A stretch of DNA of 64,000 nt from Gemmatimonadales bacterium UBA2982 (GTDB taxonomy: Bacteria > Gemmatimonadota > Gemmatimonadetes > Longimicrobiales > Gaopeijiaceae), in the NCBI GenBank assembly GCA_002347035.1, contig DEAM01000005.1, positions 131,948 through 195,947 of the forward strand, written 5' to 3'. How positions within the stretch are numbered: position 1 is the stretch's first letter; every line of letters starts with the position of its first letter. The notes below the pieces were generated by a model that had not been told where the DNA came from, did no database searches, and saw nothing but the letters and a program-made list of their open reading frames with translations. Below are positions 1-8,096 of the stretch, piece after piece. Both the position numbers and the translations under genes were made by a program.

Positions 1-1286
1 GTTTGCCACCATGTATCTACAATCGGACACTGCTCACCACCAATCACCCTGTGGTACCAGATCCAAGCCTCAGGGTTAATTGGCTCTCCAACCGTTCCTA
101 ACAGGCGAAGCTCTGAGAGATCGAACTTGGCTGGCCACTCATCGCCCCAGCGCATGAAAGCACGAATCGCAGTTGGGGCCGTGTAGAATACTGTCACACC
201 ATACTTCTCACAGAGTTGCCAGAACCTTCCACGATCCGGTGTATCTGGGGCACCCTCGTACATGAAAATCTGGGCGCAGTTTGCTAGAGGTCCGTACACG
301 ATGTAGGTGTGACCGGTGATCCAACCCACGTCAGCCGTACACCAGTAAACATCCCCGTCGCGTAGGTCGAACACTGCCCGCGTTGTCGCATATGCCTGGG
401 TCAAGTAACCGCCCGTGGTATGCACCACACCCTTGGGCTTACCGGTTGTCCCCGAAGTGTAGAGGATGAACATCGTATCCTCCGCGTCCATAGGCTCCGG
501 GTGAGAATCAGCCGACGCCTCAGCTATAAGGTCATGATACCAATAGTCACGACCCTCCCGCATCCTGGGATCAACCTGCGTGCTAAGCTCACCCCCGCGC
601 TCAACTACAACCACATGCTCAACTGTCGGCGAGGCATCCAACGCCTCATCTGCGTTCTTCTTTAGTGGGACAATACCTCCTCGTCGCCATCCGCCATCCG
701 CAGTTATAAGGACTTTTGCTTCAGCATCATTATTGCGATCTGCGAGCGACTCGGGGCTAAACCCTCCGAATACAACTGAGTGAATCGCACCGATGCGAGT
801 GCAGGCTAGCATCGCGACCACGGCCTCGGGAATCATGGGGAGGTAGACTGTTACGCGGTCACCTTTCTTCACGCCTAGTCTCTTAAGCGCGTTCGCTAAC
901 CTACAAACCTCTTCGTGCAGCTCTGCGTATGTGTAAGTGCGCTCGTCTCCCGGTTCTCCCTCCCAGATAAGGGCTGTCCGATCCGAGTGACCCGCTTCTA
1001 GGTGCCGGTCTAAGCAGTTATAGGAGACATTCAACTTTCCACCAGTGAACCACTTGGCATACGGCGGCGTCCACTCGAGAACCTGCTCCCAGGTCTCGAA
1101 CCAATCCAAGTGCCCTGCCCAATCTGCCCAATATGCCTCACGGTCTGCAGACGCATGAGCGTAGATACCCGGGTCGTTGATTACCGCACGAGCGCGAAAA
1201 GAGTCCAGAGGTGGAAAACGACGGTCCTCAGTGAGTAGGGCGTCGAGTGATCCTGAGTCGCTGCTCATGTGGGCGTCCTCGCTCAT
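1..1286 (-). CDS. acs: Acetyl-CoA synthetase, C-terminal part cut by the window edge
   Basis: This gene encodes the first 428 residues of an AMP-forming acetate--CoA ligase, which activates acetate to acetyl-CoA through acetyl-AMP. I read it directly on the reverse strand. The N-terminus has the family signature around FDTWEQ-like WFETWEQ and YAKWFTGGKLNVSYNCLDRH, followed by the adenylate motif YTSGTTGKPKGVVHTTGGY and the conserved VYWCTADVGWITGHTYIVYGPL stretch written here in parts: DVYWCTADVGWITGH, then YIVYGPL. The C-terminal acyl-adenylate domain with the catalytic lysine lies outside the window. Two in-frame ATG codons are possible, at 1286 and 1268; I chose the first. Gene identity is secure; the full length cannot be seen. 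Confidence 0.93.
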   Translation of the reverse strand, partial: MSEDAHMSSDSGSLDALLTEDRRFPPLDSFRARAVINDPGIYAHASADREAYWADWAGHLDWFETWEQVLEWTPPYAKWFTGGKLNVSYNCLDRHLEAGHSDRTALIWEGEPGDERTYTYAELHEEVCRLANALKRLGVKKGDRVTVYLPMIPEAVVAMLACTRIGAIHSVVFGGFSPESLADRNNDAEAKVLITADGGWRRGGIVPLKKNADEALDASPTVEHVVVVERGGELSTQVDPRMREGRDYWYHDLIAEASADSHPEPMDAEDTMFILYTSGTTGKPKGVVHTTGGYLTQAYATTRAVFDLRDGDVYWCTADVGWITGHTYIVYGPLANCAQIFMYEGAPDTPDRGRFWQLCEKYGVTVFYTAPTAIRAFMRWGDEWPAKFDLSELRLLGTVGEPINPEAWIWYHRVIGGEQCPIVDTWWQ

Positions 1287-1359
1287 TTAGCTTCTGGTCC
1301 AGTGACCGACCAGCACCAGGGGCGGCTCAATTTGCACACCCGACCATGGTGAGCAAGGC

Positions 1360-1911
1360 TCAATCCATAGCAACATAAGTCGCTAACTCGTCTGAGCTGA
1401 GCATGATCTCGAAGATTTTCACAGTTTTCGCAACGAGCTGACGAACCACCGCTACCCCTTCCCTGATAGCCTTCCTCGGCAGCCCTAGCTTGAACCGGAC
1501 CTCCGTCTCAGCCGCTGATGGTTCGTGAGAGCTATCCCTGAGTCGAAAACGCAGGGATAGCGGTCTAGTATATCCGTCGGGTAATAAACCAGAGAGGGCT
1601 GTAAACCTTCGAAGCGCATCTTCAGGATCCCCCACGAATGAGGCCAAATCGACTACGAGCGCGAGGTTTCCGGCTAGGCCCTGACTAGTTTCATCAAGAT
1701 ACACATCAATACTGGCGTAGTCTGGACCGTTTGGAAGGTGGAAGAACAGGTACGCACTGCGGGTTGATTCGCCCTCCCATTTACCTTCGAACTGGTGGCT
1801 GGTGGTCTTTTGAAGTCCAGAAAGCTTCCAGTCCGTGCTCTCAACTCCAGCTCGAACAGCCTCTATGAGTGGCTCGAGGGTATAAATCTTCTGCTTTTCA
1901 GACAAATTCAC
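1360..1911 (-). CDS. Hypothetical protein, 183 aa
   Basis: I do not recognise this family. The protein is soluble-looking, with no signal peptide or membrane segment. It has mixed charge and a middle part that alternates hydrophobic and polar residues, as in a beta-rich fold (SAYLFFHLPNG, SIDVYLDE, NLALVVDLASF). It starts with GTG and is oriented divergently from the PerR-like gene, with 137 bp between them. It is followed by acs on the same strand after 73 bp. Steady reading frame and codon use resembling the neighbours suggest a real gene. The function is unknown. Confidence 0.6.
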   Translation of the reverse strand: MNLSEKQKIYTLEPLIEAVRAGVESTDWKLSGLQKTTSHQFEGKWEGESTRSAYLFFHLPNGPDYASIDVYLDETSQGLAGNLALVVDLASFVGDPEDALRRFTALSGLLPDGYTRPLSLRFRLRDSSHEPSAAETEVRFKLGLPRKAIREGVAVVRQLVAKTVKIFEIMLSSDELATYVAMD

Positions 1912-1965
1912 AGGACACTACTCCCATGTCCGGAATGTGATGGACCCATGAGGATTTTGATCGGG

Positions 1966-1994
1966 TTGACACCCCTTTACCAGAGCCATATAAC
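1966..1994 (+). promoter_or_regulatory. Near-consensus sigma70 promoter of the PerR-like gene
   Basis: The sequence shows a perfect -35 hexamer TTGACA (1966-1971), a 17-base spacer and a -10 hexamer TATAAC (1989-1994). The predicted transcription start near 2001 leaves a leader of about 50 bases before the regulator's ATG at 2049. This is the best promoter I could see in the window. No clear PerR or Fur box was recognised over it. Confidence 0.75.
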
Positions 1995-2048
1995 CTTTGG
2001 AATAGGCGTAGCGATCCGGTTCCAATATCAGCATCGGTATAGGACCAT

Positions 2049-2513
2049 ATGGTAATGAAGTCTGATTCTAGTGATTGTCGGCTGCGAGAAGCCCTCGAGG
2101 CCAGTGGGCAGCGCTTCACTGAGCAACGTGGGGCAGTATATCGCTATCTGGCAGACACAAAAATTCACCCAACTGCTGATGAAGTCTTTATAGCTGTGCG
2201 TCAGAACCTTCCCGGCATCTCTCTCGCCACTGTATACAAAAGTCTGGAGACCCTGGTCGGATGTGGACTCGCCGTCAAGTTGACATACGCAGACCAGTCC
2301 GCACGGTACGATGGCCGAACCGACCCACACCACCATGCTCGATGTGTAGTGTGTAGCTCAGTCACAGATATTCCAGGTGAAATCCCTTCCCGAGAGATCC
2401 ACTCGCTTCGAAATCGGTCGGGCAACTTCACTGTAACGGGATACCATTTAGAGCTATCCGGCTACTGCTCATCTTGTTTGCCGGAAGGTGGACCAGCGCC
2501 CGTCTCTGCCTGA
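2049..2513 (+). CDS. Fur-family regulator, PerR-like
   Basis: This is a 154-aa metal-dependent transcriptional regulator of the Fur superfamily. The N-terminal winged helix has the family signatures HPTADEVF (about residues 40-47) and GISLATVYKSLE (56-67). The C-terminal dimerisation domain has RYDGRTDPHHHARC and ends with two CxxC pairs (C99/C102 and C140/C143), which would hold a structural zinc. The regulatory-metal ligands known in Bacillus PerR have counterparts here: H40, D88, the HHH cluster at 94-96 and D107. Asp rather than Glu at the last position favours a PerR-type peroxide sensor over Fur or Zur; this assignment is inferred. ATG 2055 is an alternative start. The gene overlaps the next one by 40 bp if that one starts at its first TTG. 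Confidence 0.85.
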   Translation: MVMKSDSSDCRLREALEASGQRFTEQRGAVYRYLADTKIHPTADEVFIAVRQNLPGISLATVYKSLETLVGCGLAVKLTYADQSARYDGRTDPHHHARCVVCSSVTDIPGEIPSREIHSLRNRSGNFTVTGYHLELSGYCSSCLPEGGPAPVSA

Positions 2514-4264
2514 CGCGCATCTCTACCAGCTTGAGTTTCCCACGCGGCGATCGGTTGCTCGAATTTGTCGCTGTTTCCTTGGCAGCGACGTTCACGGTTG
2601 TAGGAGCGCTAGACGCCCAACAGATATCTGAGTTCAGGAGCAACGTCTCCAACACATTCGGCCGTGCGAGTTGGGGTCAAGCTTCCTGGGGCATGATGGT
2701 CGTCTCCTTGGACGCTGGTGATACACTCTTCGCGGTCGAGCCAGATTCCGCGCTAGCGCCGGCATCGAACCTCAAGCTTCTCACTTCGGCAGCCGCTCTC
2801 CGCGCGCTCGGCGCAGAATACCGATTTCGAACTTACGTCATCACCAATGGCGAGGTAGATGAAGGGATTGTTGATGGAGACCTGATCTTGTACGGAACTG
2901 GCGACCCTGGAATCTCAGACCGTTTCTACCCGAGAAAAGACGAAGTCTTCCACAGACTGATCGACCAGCTAGCAGCCCTAGGCATTCATACGGTTAGAGG
3001 CGACCTGGTGGGTGACGCGTCATATCTTCCTGGCCCTCTACGACCAGCTGGATGGGAAGCAGACGACCTTAACGAACACTTCGCCGGAGCAGTTTCAGCA
3101 CTTTCTTATAACGAGAACGTTGTCTCTTTTCAGGTCGTGCCAAGCCAGGCAGGGCAACGTCCCCTCGTGACCACCGTCCCCCCACATTCTGGACTGCAGG
3201 TGCTGAATACGGCAGAGACGGTGACAGGAAGCGCTCGTCCTAGGCTAGCAATCCTCCGGGATAAACCACTTGATCCTGTTCGCGTGCAAGGACGTGTCGG
3301 TGTTGGTACACGAGATGTCTGGCGGCAGATGACAGTTTCAGTTCCAGCACACTTCACGGCCTCATCTTTCCGAGAGTCACTGAAAGAGCGCGGGATTGAG
3401 ATTCGAGGCGGTATTCGCATCGTTGAAACACCGGAGGAGTCAGCATTGGGTAAATTTTCTGCCCCTGCATTAGGACGGCGCAGTGCAAGGGTTCTTGCTC
3501 GTCATATTTCAGAACCCCTACCAGCTTACTTGGAGGTCGTGAATAAGGAGAGTAACAACCTTTTCGCTGAGCTACTTTATAGGACCATAGGGCGTGTTAA
3601 ACGAGGAAGTGGATCTTCAAAGGCGAGCGCACGAGCAATTCGGTCGGAGCTGGAAGATATCGGGATCGACATGTCGAGTGTGGTCCAGCTCGACGGATCA
3701 GGGCTGTCCGCAGGCAACCGGGTAAGCGCTGCCACCTTTGTGGAGGTGATTGACCGAATGGCTAATAGTCCAGAGTGGACAGCATTCTGGGCCTCGCTTC
3801 CGGAAGCTGGTCGCCGCAGAGGTCTCCGGCGAATGTACCGGACCGCCGCAGTTGGGAATCTTCGCGCCAAGACAGGAACAATCGCTGGTGTATCTGCACT
3901 TTCAGGAATGGTCCGATCAGCTAATGGCGAACGTCTGGCATTTTCTATCATCGTGAACGGCACGCCATCCCAGAACCGAGCTAAAGGTGTCGAGAATCAG
4001 ATCGGTGCCCTACTCGCTTCATTTGAGAGGGTGGATGAAACCAACGCACCAGAGCACGTTACTGAACCACTAGTATCGCCACGGGACGAAACAGCTGATA
4101 CAGGCAACCGTCACCATGTGGCCCCAGGCGATAACCTTAGCATGATAGCGGACCGCTACGGAATTACCCTCAGTGACTTGTTACAAGCCAATCCCAACGT
4201 GGACGCGAATCGCATCCGAACCGGTCAATGGCTGAAAATCCCCACTAGGAGAGGCTCAGACTAG
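2474..4264 (+). CDS. dacB: D-alanyl-D-alanine carboxypeptidase/endopeptidase (PBP4, S13) with C-terminal LysM
   Basis: This periplasmic penicillin-binding protein trims or cuts peptidoglycan cross-links. The S13 catalytic motifs are all present: SNLK (S98 nucleophile in SxxK), SNN in KESNNLFAELL, and KTG in RAKTGTIAGVSALSG. After the catalytic domain and a charged linker, residues about 547-592 form a LysM peptidoglycan-binding domain (HHVAPGDNLSMIADRYG ... NRIRTGQWLKIP). That fusion is less common than PBP4 alone. The first start is TTG at 2474; a TTG at 2555 would put the hydrophobic signal segment (FVAVSLAATFTVVGALDA) nearer the N-terminus and remove the overlap with the regulator gene. 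No Shine-Dalgarno site decides between them. Confidence 0.9.
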   Translation: MFAGRWTSARLCLTRISTSLSFPRGDRLLEFVAVSLAATFTVVGALDAQQISEFRSNVSNTFGRASWGQASWGMMVVSLDAGDTLFAVEPDSALAPASNLKLLTSAAALRALGAEYRFRTYVITNGEVDEGIVDGDLILYGTGDPGISDRFYPRKDEVFHRLIDQLAALGIHTVRGDLVGDASYLPGPLRPAGWEADDLNEHFAGAVSALSYNENVVSFQVVPSQAGQRPLVTTVPPHSGLQVLNTAETVTGSARPRLAILRDKPLDPVRVQGRVGVGTRDVWRQMTVSVPAHFTASSFRESLKERGIEIRGGIRIVETPEESALGKFSAPALGRRSARVLARHISEPLPAYLEVVNKESNNLFAELLYRTIGRVKRGSGSSKASARAIRSELEDIGIDMSSVVQLDGSGLSAGNRVSAATFVEVIDRMANSPEWTAFWASLPEAGRRRGLRRMYRTAAVGNLRAKTGTIAGVSALSGMVRSANGERLAFSIIVNGTPSQNRAKGVENQIGALLASFERVDETNAPEHVTEPLVSPRDETADTGNRHHVAPGDNLSMIADRYGITLSDLLQANPNVDANRIRTGQWLKIPTRRGSD

Positions 4265-4270
4265 GAGAAC

Positions 4271-4513
4271 TCAGGTTGCCCGGCCTGTGGCTGAGCGCAA
4301 GCGACGTCTTAGTTCCACGAGAGACATCGTACTCAAGGTCCGCACAGCTGTTCGTTCACTGTTCCAGCGTACTTCGCGCAGCTCGAGTGGCTCAGCATCA
4401 ACACCCTCCATAAGCTGGAGAATGAGGTAGAAGCGCCCCTTATAGTCCGTGCCCCCTTCTTCGCGGACCATAGCCATCCACTCACGGCCATTTACATCCG
4501 TAAACTCTCTCAT
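4271..4513 (-). CDS. Small hypothetical protein, 80 aa
   Basis: This short protein is not assigned to a family. It starts with ATG and reads as a compact charged protein: an N-terminal half with alternating beta-like stretches (REFTDVNGREWMAMVREEG, FYLILQL) and an Arg-rich C-terminal helix (SLVELRRRLRSATGR). It converges with dacB, the two stop codons being only a few bases apart. The middle, ELREVRWNSERTAVRTLSTMSL, looks like a structured beta-to-helix transition, so I treat it as coding rather than as a shadow. Its function is unknown. Confidence 0.5.
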   Translation of the reverse strand: MREFTDVNGREWMAMVREEGGTDYKGRFYLILQLMEGVDAEPLELREVRWNSERTAVRTLSTMSLVELRRRLRSATGRAT

Positions 4514-4870
4514 TCCCCTAACCAGTCCGTCTTAATTGGAAAGTGGTGACAAATCTTTATTCATCAAGCAATTAGGATTAATGGTATCAGTCCGAATACT
4601 ATTACCACACTAAGAAAGATTATCCAGAACAAAAGTCCTACAAGAGCAAATCCGAGAATAAAACAAACTAGAAGAAGCTATTCCGTCTAAATTTACCTTG
4701 CCTCCGCAAAATCAGCTCATTCAAAACACCGAACTGTCTCCGTAAAGGCTATCAATGAGCCTACATGCGCCAAGAAACAACTCTGGATAAAAGGCACAAC
4801 CTTGTGTTTAAGGCCTTGATAGAAGAAAAACACTTCCTTCCGTTCACCATTTTTCGGAGATAACAGGTAC
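4514..4870. other. AT-rich intergenic stretch, 357 bp
   Basis: This gap lies between two reverse-strand genes and is visibly richer in A and T than its surroundings. I see no tRNA, no strong promoter and no convincing terminator. Its only notable content is the short hydrophobic open stretch listed separately at 4564-4677 on the reverse strand. It could be a decayed gene, an untranslated region or the site of a small RNA. Confidence 0.5.
4564..4677 (-). other. Possible small membrane peptide or remnant of one, 37 codons
   Basis: On the reverse strand this stretch is open for 37 codons and ends in TGA. It translates as an almost purely hydrophobic sequence with parts such as LVCFILGFALVGLLFW and VVIVFGLIPLILIA, enough for one long or two short membrane helices. 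It has no ATG, GTG or TTG at its upstream end and is preceded in frame by TAG. A different frame just upstream has a strong GGAGG-like site and a basic stretch (RRQGKFRRNS), as if a single-base shift had split a small basic-then-hydrophobic protein. Coding status is uncertain. Confidence 0.25.
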
Positions 4871-7042
4871 TCACGACACACGTACGACCCACATCCTCAT
4901 ATCTGATTGAGCTAAGCTCGCGCCACCCGCCTCACCGCCTAACCGAAGCGTCGTAGAACCTTCTGCGCCGGGAACCATGAGGTAGTACGCAGCAGCCGAC
5001 GACCTTAGCCTACCAGATCCGCTGAAGTCATTTGGCCCAACCACCGCTGGTTCGAGGGGATACGGGGTACCCAGAAACGCTCGCAAGTCGAAGTCCTGAT
5101 AAACAAGGGGGCCTGTTGTTATCTCCAGTCCATCCAAGTACATGGCTGACCACCAGTCGGCAAGCAACTCAGTCCATGTCCCGCCAAATTCAGCAATCAC
5201 ATTGTTGACCCCAGTTCTCGTAGTCTGTGACAGGCGGGCAAGAATGTCATCATTCCCCTGGTCCTCCATGTAGAGAACCTGAAGGAAACCAGCACCTCGT
5301 TCAGCTAGTGAGCCCTGCCCCGTCGTGACAATCGTGCTTACCGTGTCGGTCTTGGTCAGATAGTGGCGTGCACGCAGTCTAGTGCCTGAACGAAAGAGCT
5401 CAGAGCTAGGTGTGTTACCTAGAGTGTCATAAGCGCGAGCCACAATTTCCTCTGCCATCTGGGCAAGCCCCTCTGATAACCAGAGTTCCTCTGACCTTTC
5501 CGCACCTAGGACAAGGGTCCGTTGGTTGAAGGTCACCATGTGCTGAAACTCATGCGCCAGAATGGAGGGGACTGCCCGAAGTACTTGGCGGATGGGCTGG
5601 GGGTCGGAGAACTGCCCTCCCGGATCAGGTACGAGCGAGTAGAAGACCTCACCCCCGTTACTTCCTGGTTCATTAGGCAAAAGGTCTAGCCCGAAGAAAA
5701 AACCGCCTACGAAGCCGCTACTACCCCTAGGAGTCAGGCTATTCACGACAGGTGTGAAAAGAATGACTACGCGTTGATTAGAATCCAAATCTGAAGTCGC
5801 CCCGAATCTCGAAGTGAGTTCCGGGTGAATGACTTGATCGAAGCGTTCGGCAAAGGCCTGAAGTGAATCCGTTGTAAATCCTCCGTATGGAGCATTTTGG
5901 TCAACGAAGATGGCAGCTTCAGATCCCACATACCTTGCGACGGCTGTGACCTCATCAAAGCCGCCATCGACATTGAGTACACTGAATGACCTAACTTCAC
6001 CGCGTACGGGAACCTGGCCGGAACTGCCAACCACGGGCCTGACCTGGGAAGGCCGATCCACTCGGCCCTCCCGGACCAGATCAGCTTCAAGATTTCGGAG
6101 GTGTTGGTCCCATGCAATCTGTGGATCGGAAGCCGCGTTGAGATCTACCTCTACTGAAACCTCAGACGAAGCCGGAAATGCTCGTGTTGTAACAACAGAG
6201 GGGCCGGAGGAACCGAGCGCCGTAAGTTCAAACGGGTGCTCAGCAGCTTCTACTGTACTCCCTGAGTAAACCACAGTGAGGTATTCCACTCCAGAACCAC
6301 CGGAGAGGGTGTGACACTCAAAGCCGCCGTCATCGGAAAAGTTCAACACTTCCCCGACTTGAAGGGTGGTTAGCTGACCATCACCAGTCACAGTGAACGA
6401 TTGAAGTTGGCTCGATACGGTCCCCAGCTGGACCCTAACTTCGACTTCGCGGGTTGGGAGACACTCAGGGACCTCTACTCTGAGGCTTGTCGGTGAAGAG
6501 GCCATGACACGCCCCCGAACCCCTGAGAAGAGTACGATGTTTTCAATGGCCGCTTCGGAACTAAAGTTGCTGCCTGAAAGCGTGACAGTACTTCCAGCCG
6601 AAGCCGACGTCGGGGTAACCTGGCTCAAGATAGGTGAGAGAACAGCAAAAGCTTCAAACGTCACTGTTCCTGAATTCGGGTGCTCGACCACGGATGCTCT
6701 TATCATCACACTACCCGGAGAGTTGCCAAGCAAGACATCTACTTCGCTAGACCCCGTTGAATCCGATACAGTCGTCGTAGGGCCAACTAGGATCGCATCC
6801 CCTTGTACGATAGACCAAAGAACAGTGATTGATTCTTGGGGAGAACCGGAGTCCGGTGCCCTGACTATCACACGTAACGAGTTTCTGAGTTGGGTCCCGA
6901 TAGAGCCGAACTGACCATCTCCACTAGCTATGATTAGCTCCAAATCGGCTGGCGTAACGGTGGTCGGCTGTGAATTGCAGGAAGCCATCACAATCACAGC
7001 TGGCACCACTAGAAACTTGTTAAGGCACCGGCCTATAATCAT
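4871..7042 (-). CDS. Secreted lipoprotein metalloprotease with Ig-like and IPT/TIG domains
   Basis: This is a 723-aa exported zinc peptidase candidate. An N-terminal lipoprotein signal ends in the lipobox VMASC (C22). A beta-sandwich region (about 30-130) and an IPT/TIG-type domain (about 136-218, opening ILSQVTPTSASAGSTVTLSG) follow. The catalytic part carries HEFQH (H497, E498, H501) and a downstream WLSEGLAQMAEE, whose Glu (524) fits the third zinc ligand of gluzincins; the pattern resembles peptidase family M30 (hyicolysin type). I prefer ATG 7042, which has GGGGGA seven bases upstream; TTG 7048 is the alternative. It stands alone, with a 357-bp gap downstream and a divergent barrel-like gene upstream. 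The substrate is unknown. Confidence 0.8.
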   Translation of the reverse strand: MIIGRCLNKFLVVPAVIVMASCNSQPTTVTPADLELIIASGDGQFGSIGTQLRNSLRVIVRAPDSGSPQESITVLWSIVQGDAILVGPTTTVSDSTGSSEVDVLLGNSPGSVMIRASVVEHPNSGTVTFEAFAVLSPILSQVTPTSASAGSTVTLSGSNFSSEAAIENIVLFSGVRGRVMASSPTSLRVEVPECLPTREVEVRVQLGTVSSQLQSFTVTGDGQLTTLQVGEVLNFSDDGGFECHTLSGGSGVEYLTVVYSGSTVEAAEHPFELTALGSSGPSVVTTRAFPASSEVSVEVDLNAASDPQIAWDQHLRNLEADLVREGRVDRPSQVRPVVGSSGQVPVRGEVRSFSVLNVDGGFDEVTAVARYVGSEAAIFVDQNAPYGGFTTDSLQAFAERFDQVIHPELTSRFGATSDLDSNQRVVILFTPVVNSLTPRGSSGFVGGFFFGLDLLPNEPGSNGGEVFYSLVPDPGGQFSDPQPIRQVLRAVPSILAHEFQHMVTFNQRTLVLGAERSEELWLSEGLAQMAEEIVARAYDTLGNTPSSELFRSGTRLRARHYLTKTDTVSTIVTTGQGSLAERGAGFLQVLYMEDQGNDDILARLSQTTRTGVNNVIAEFGGTWTELLADWWSAMYLDGLEITTGPLVYQDFDLRAFLGTPYPLEPAVVGPNDFSGSGRLRSSAAAYYLMVPGAEGSTTLRLGGEAGGASLAQSDMRMWVVRVS

Positions 7043-7400
7043 CAACAATTCCCCCGAAGGCTCAGGAGATTAATGATCTGAGTACCCGTCAACGAAGCAA
7101 TTACGAAGCGGATGTGAGGCAGCCCTGCTCACGTGCCTCGGAAGGCCCGAGTAGCCAGTTTTTTGACTTGCGATACCGCCGGGAATTCTCTGATTTGGAA
7201 GCCCTTGTGCCCTCCAAATAGGAGAGAGGCATAAAGGTGAGTATGTTGGCGTATTGTAATCTGGCCTGAAACGATCACGAACAGCTGGTGTTACAAGGTG
7301 CGTTCTCCCACAGCCGGTGCCGAAGGTATCCGATAGAATCTGCCCGGGGCGCCATAGGGCGTCAAACTTTTTCAGACGTCTGAGAGGAGCCAACTTCCCG
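7043..7400. other. Divergent intergenic region, 358 bp
   Basis: This region separates the start of the metalloprotease gene (reverse) from that of the barrel-like protein (forward), so both promoters should lie here. I did not find a -35/-10 pair good enough to call on either strand. A 107-codon reverse open frame inside it is rich in Arg, Pro, His and Ser without a recognisable pattern and looks non-coding. The forward gene has a GAGAGGAG ribosome site near 7380-7390. Confidence 0.5.
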
Positions 7401-8096
7401 ATGCGAAGTGCATTTCCCGCTCTTATCGTAGCCCTGCACGCTTTATCACTCTTTGAGGTATCAGAAGCACAGGCACAGGTAATTCCGTCAGCGTATACCT
7501 ACGTGGAGGAGCGCCAGGAGGCTGGCCTGTTTGCCGGTTTCCGTAACGCCGCTAGAGGTCGGTTTGGTTACGGCCCCCCAGGCGGTCAGCTTCTGGGAGC
7601 TCGGTATGGCATTGAGCTTGCCGGCCCTCTCTCTCTCGAAGGCATCGTGGGAACCATGCATGGTATGAGGGACATCATTAATCCTGGGCGCCCAGAAGGA
7701 GACCGCGTTATAGGCGAAGGCGACGTGTTGCTCACAACAATCGACGCTCGCCTGAAGCTTACTGCAACGGGAAATCGATCTTGGCACGGCTTAAGCCCAT
7801 TCATGGTTTTTGGTGGAGGGATCGCCTTCGATCTCGCAGGTGCGTCTGCCGCCGAAGAGCTTTTAGAACCTGAAGACGTTTTCGAGTTCGGTAAGAGCTT
7901 CTTTGGAACGCTAGGATTAGGAACACGATGGTTTGTTACGGACCGTGTTGCTCTTAGAACTGATGGGGTCTTCTCACTCTGGCAGCTCGATACGCCCCCG
8001 GGCTTTGGTGGCACTTTGTATGGGTTTGAAGATGTGGCTGAGAATGAGTGGGTCCGAGCTCTATCTCTTACGGCCACTTTAATGTTTCGCTGGTGA
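7401..8096 (+). CDS. Predicted outer membrane beta-barrel protein
   Basis: This protein of 231 aa has a cleavable signal peptide (MRSAFPALIVALHALSLF followed by EVSEAQAQ). The rest is Gly- and aromatic-rich with alternating strands (GFRNAARGRFGYG, LSPFMVFGGGIAFDL, FGTLGLGTRWFVTDRVALRTDG). It ends in ALSLTATLMFRW, an aromatic C-terminus typical of barrel proteins recognised by the BAM machinery. I moved the start from an upstream GTG (7317) to ATG 7401 because the signal peptide begins there and a GAGAGGAG site precedes it. The stop overlaps the moeA start (GTGA). The ligand or role is unknown; it resembles small OmpA/OmpW-like barrels in style only. Confidence 0.75.
   Translation: MRSAFPALIVALHALSLFEVSEAQAQVIPSAYTYVEERQEAGLFAGFRNAARGRFGYGPPGGQLLGARYGIELAGPLSLEGIVGTMHGMRDIINPGRPEGDRVIGEGDVLLTTIDARLKLTATGNRSWHGLSPFMVFGGGIAFDLAGASAAEELLEPEDVFEFGKSFFGTLGLGTRWFVTDRVALRTDGVFSLWQLDTPPGFGGTLYGFEDVAENEWVRALSLTATLMFRW

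Noticed and set aside
1912..2048. Fur or PerR box over the regulator promoter
   Set aside because: No palindrome of the expected type was found by eye; only the -35/-10 elements are supported.
7070..7393. 107-codon reverse open frame in the divergent gap
   Set aside because: Composition is random-looking and rich in Arg, Pro and Ser; it overlaps the region needed for two promoters and has no family pattern.
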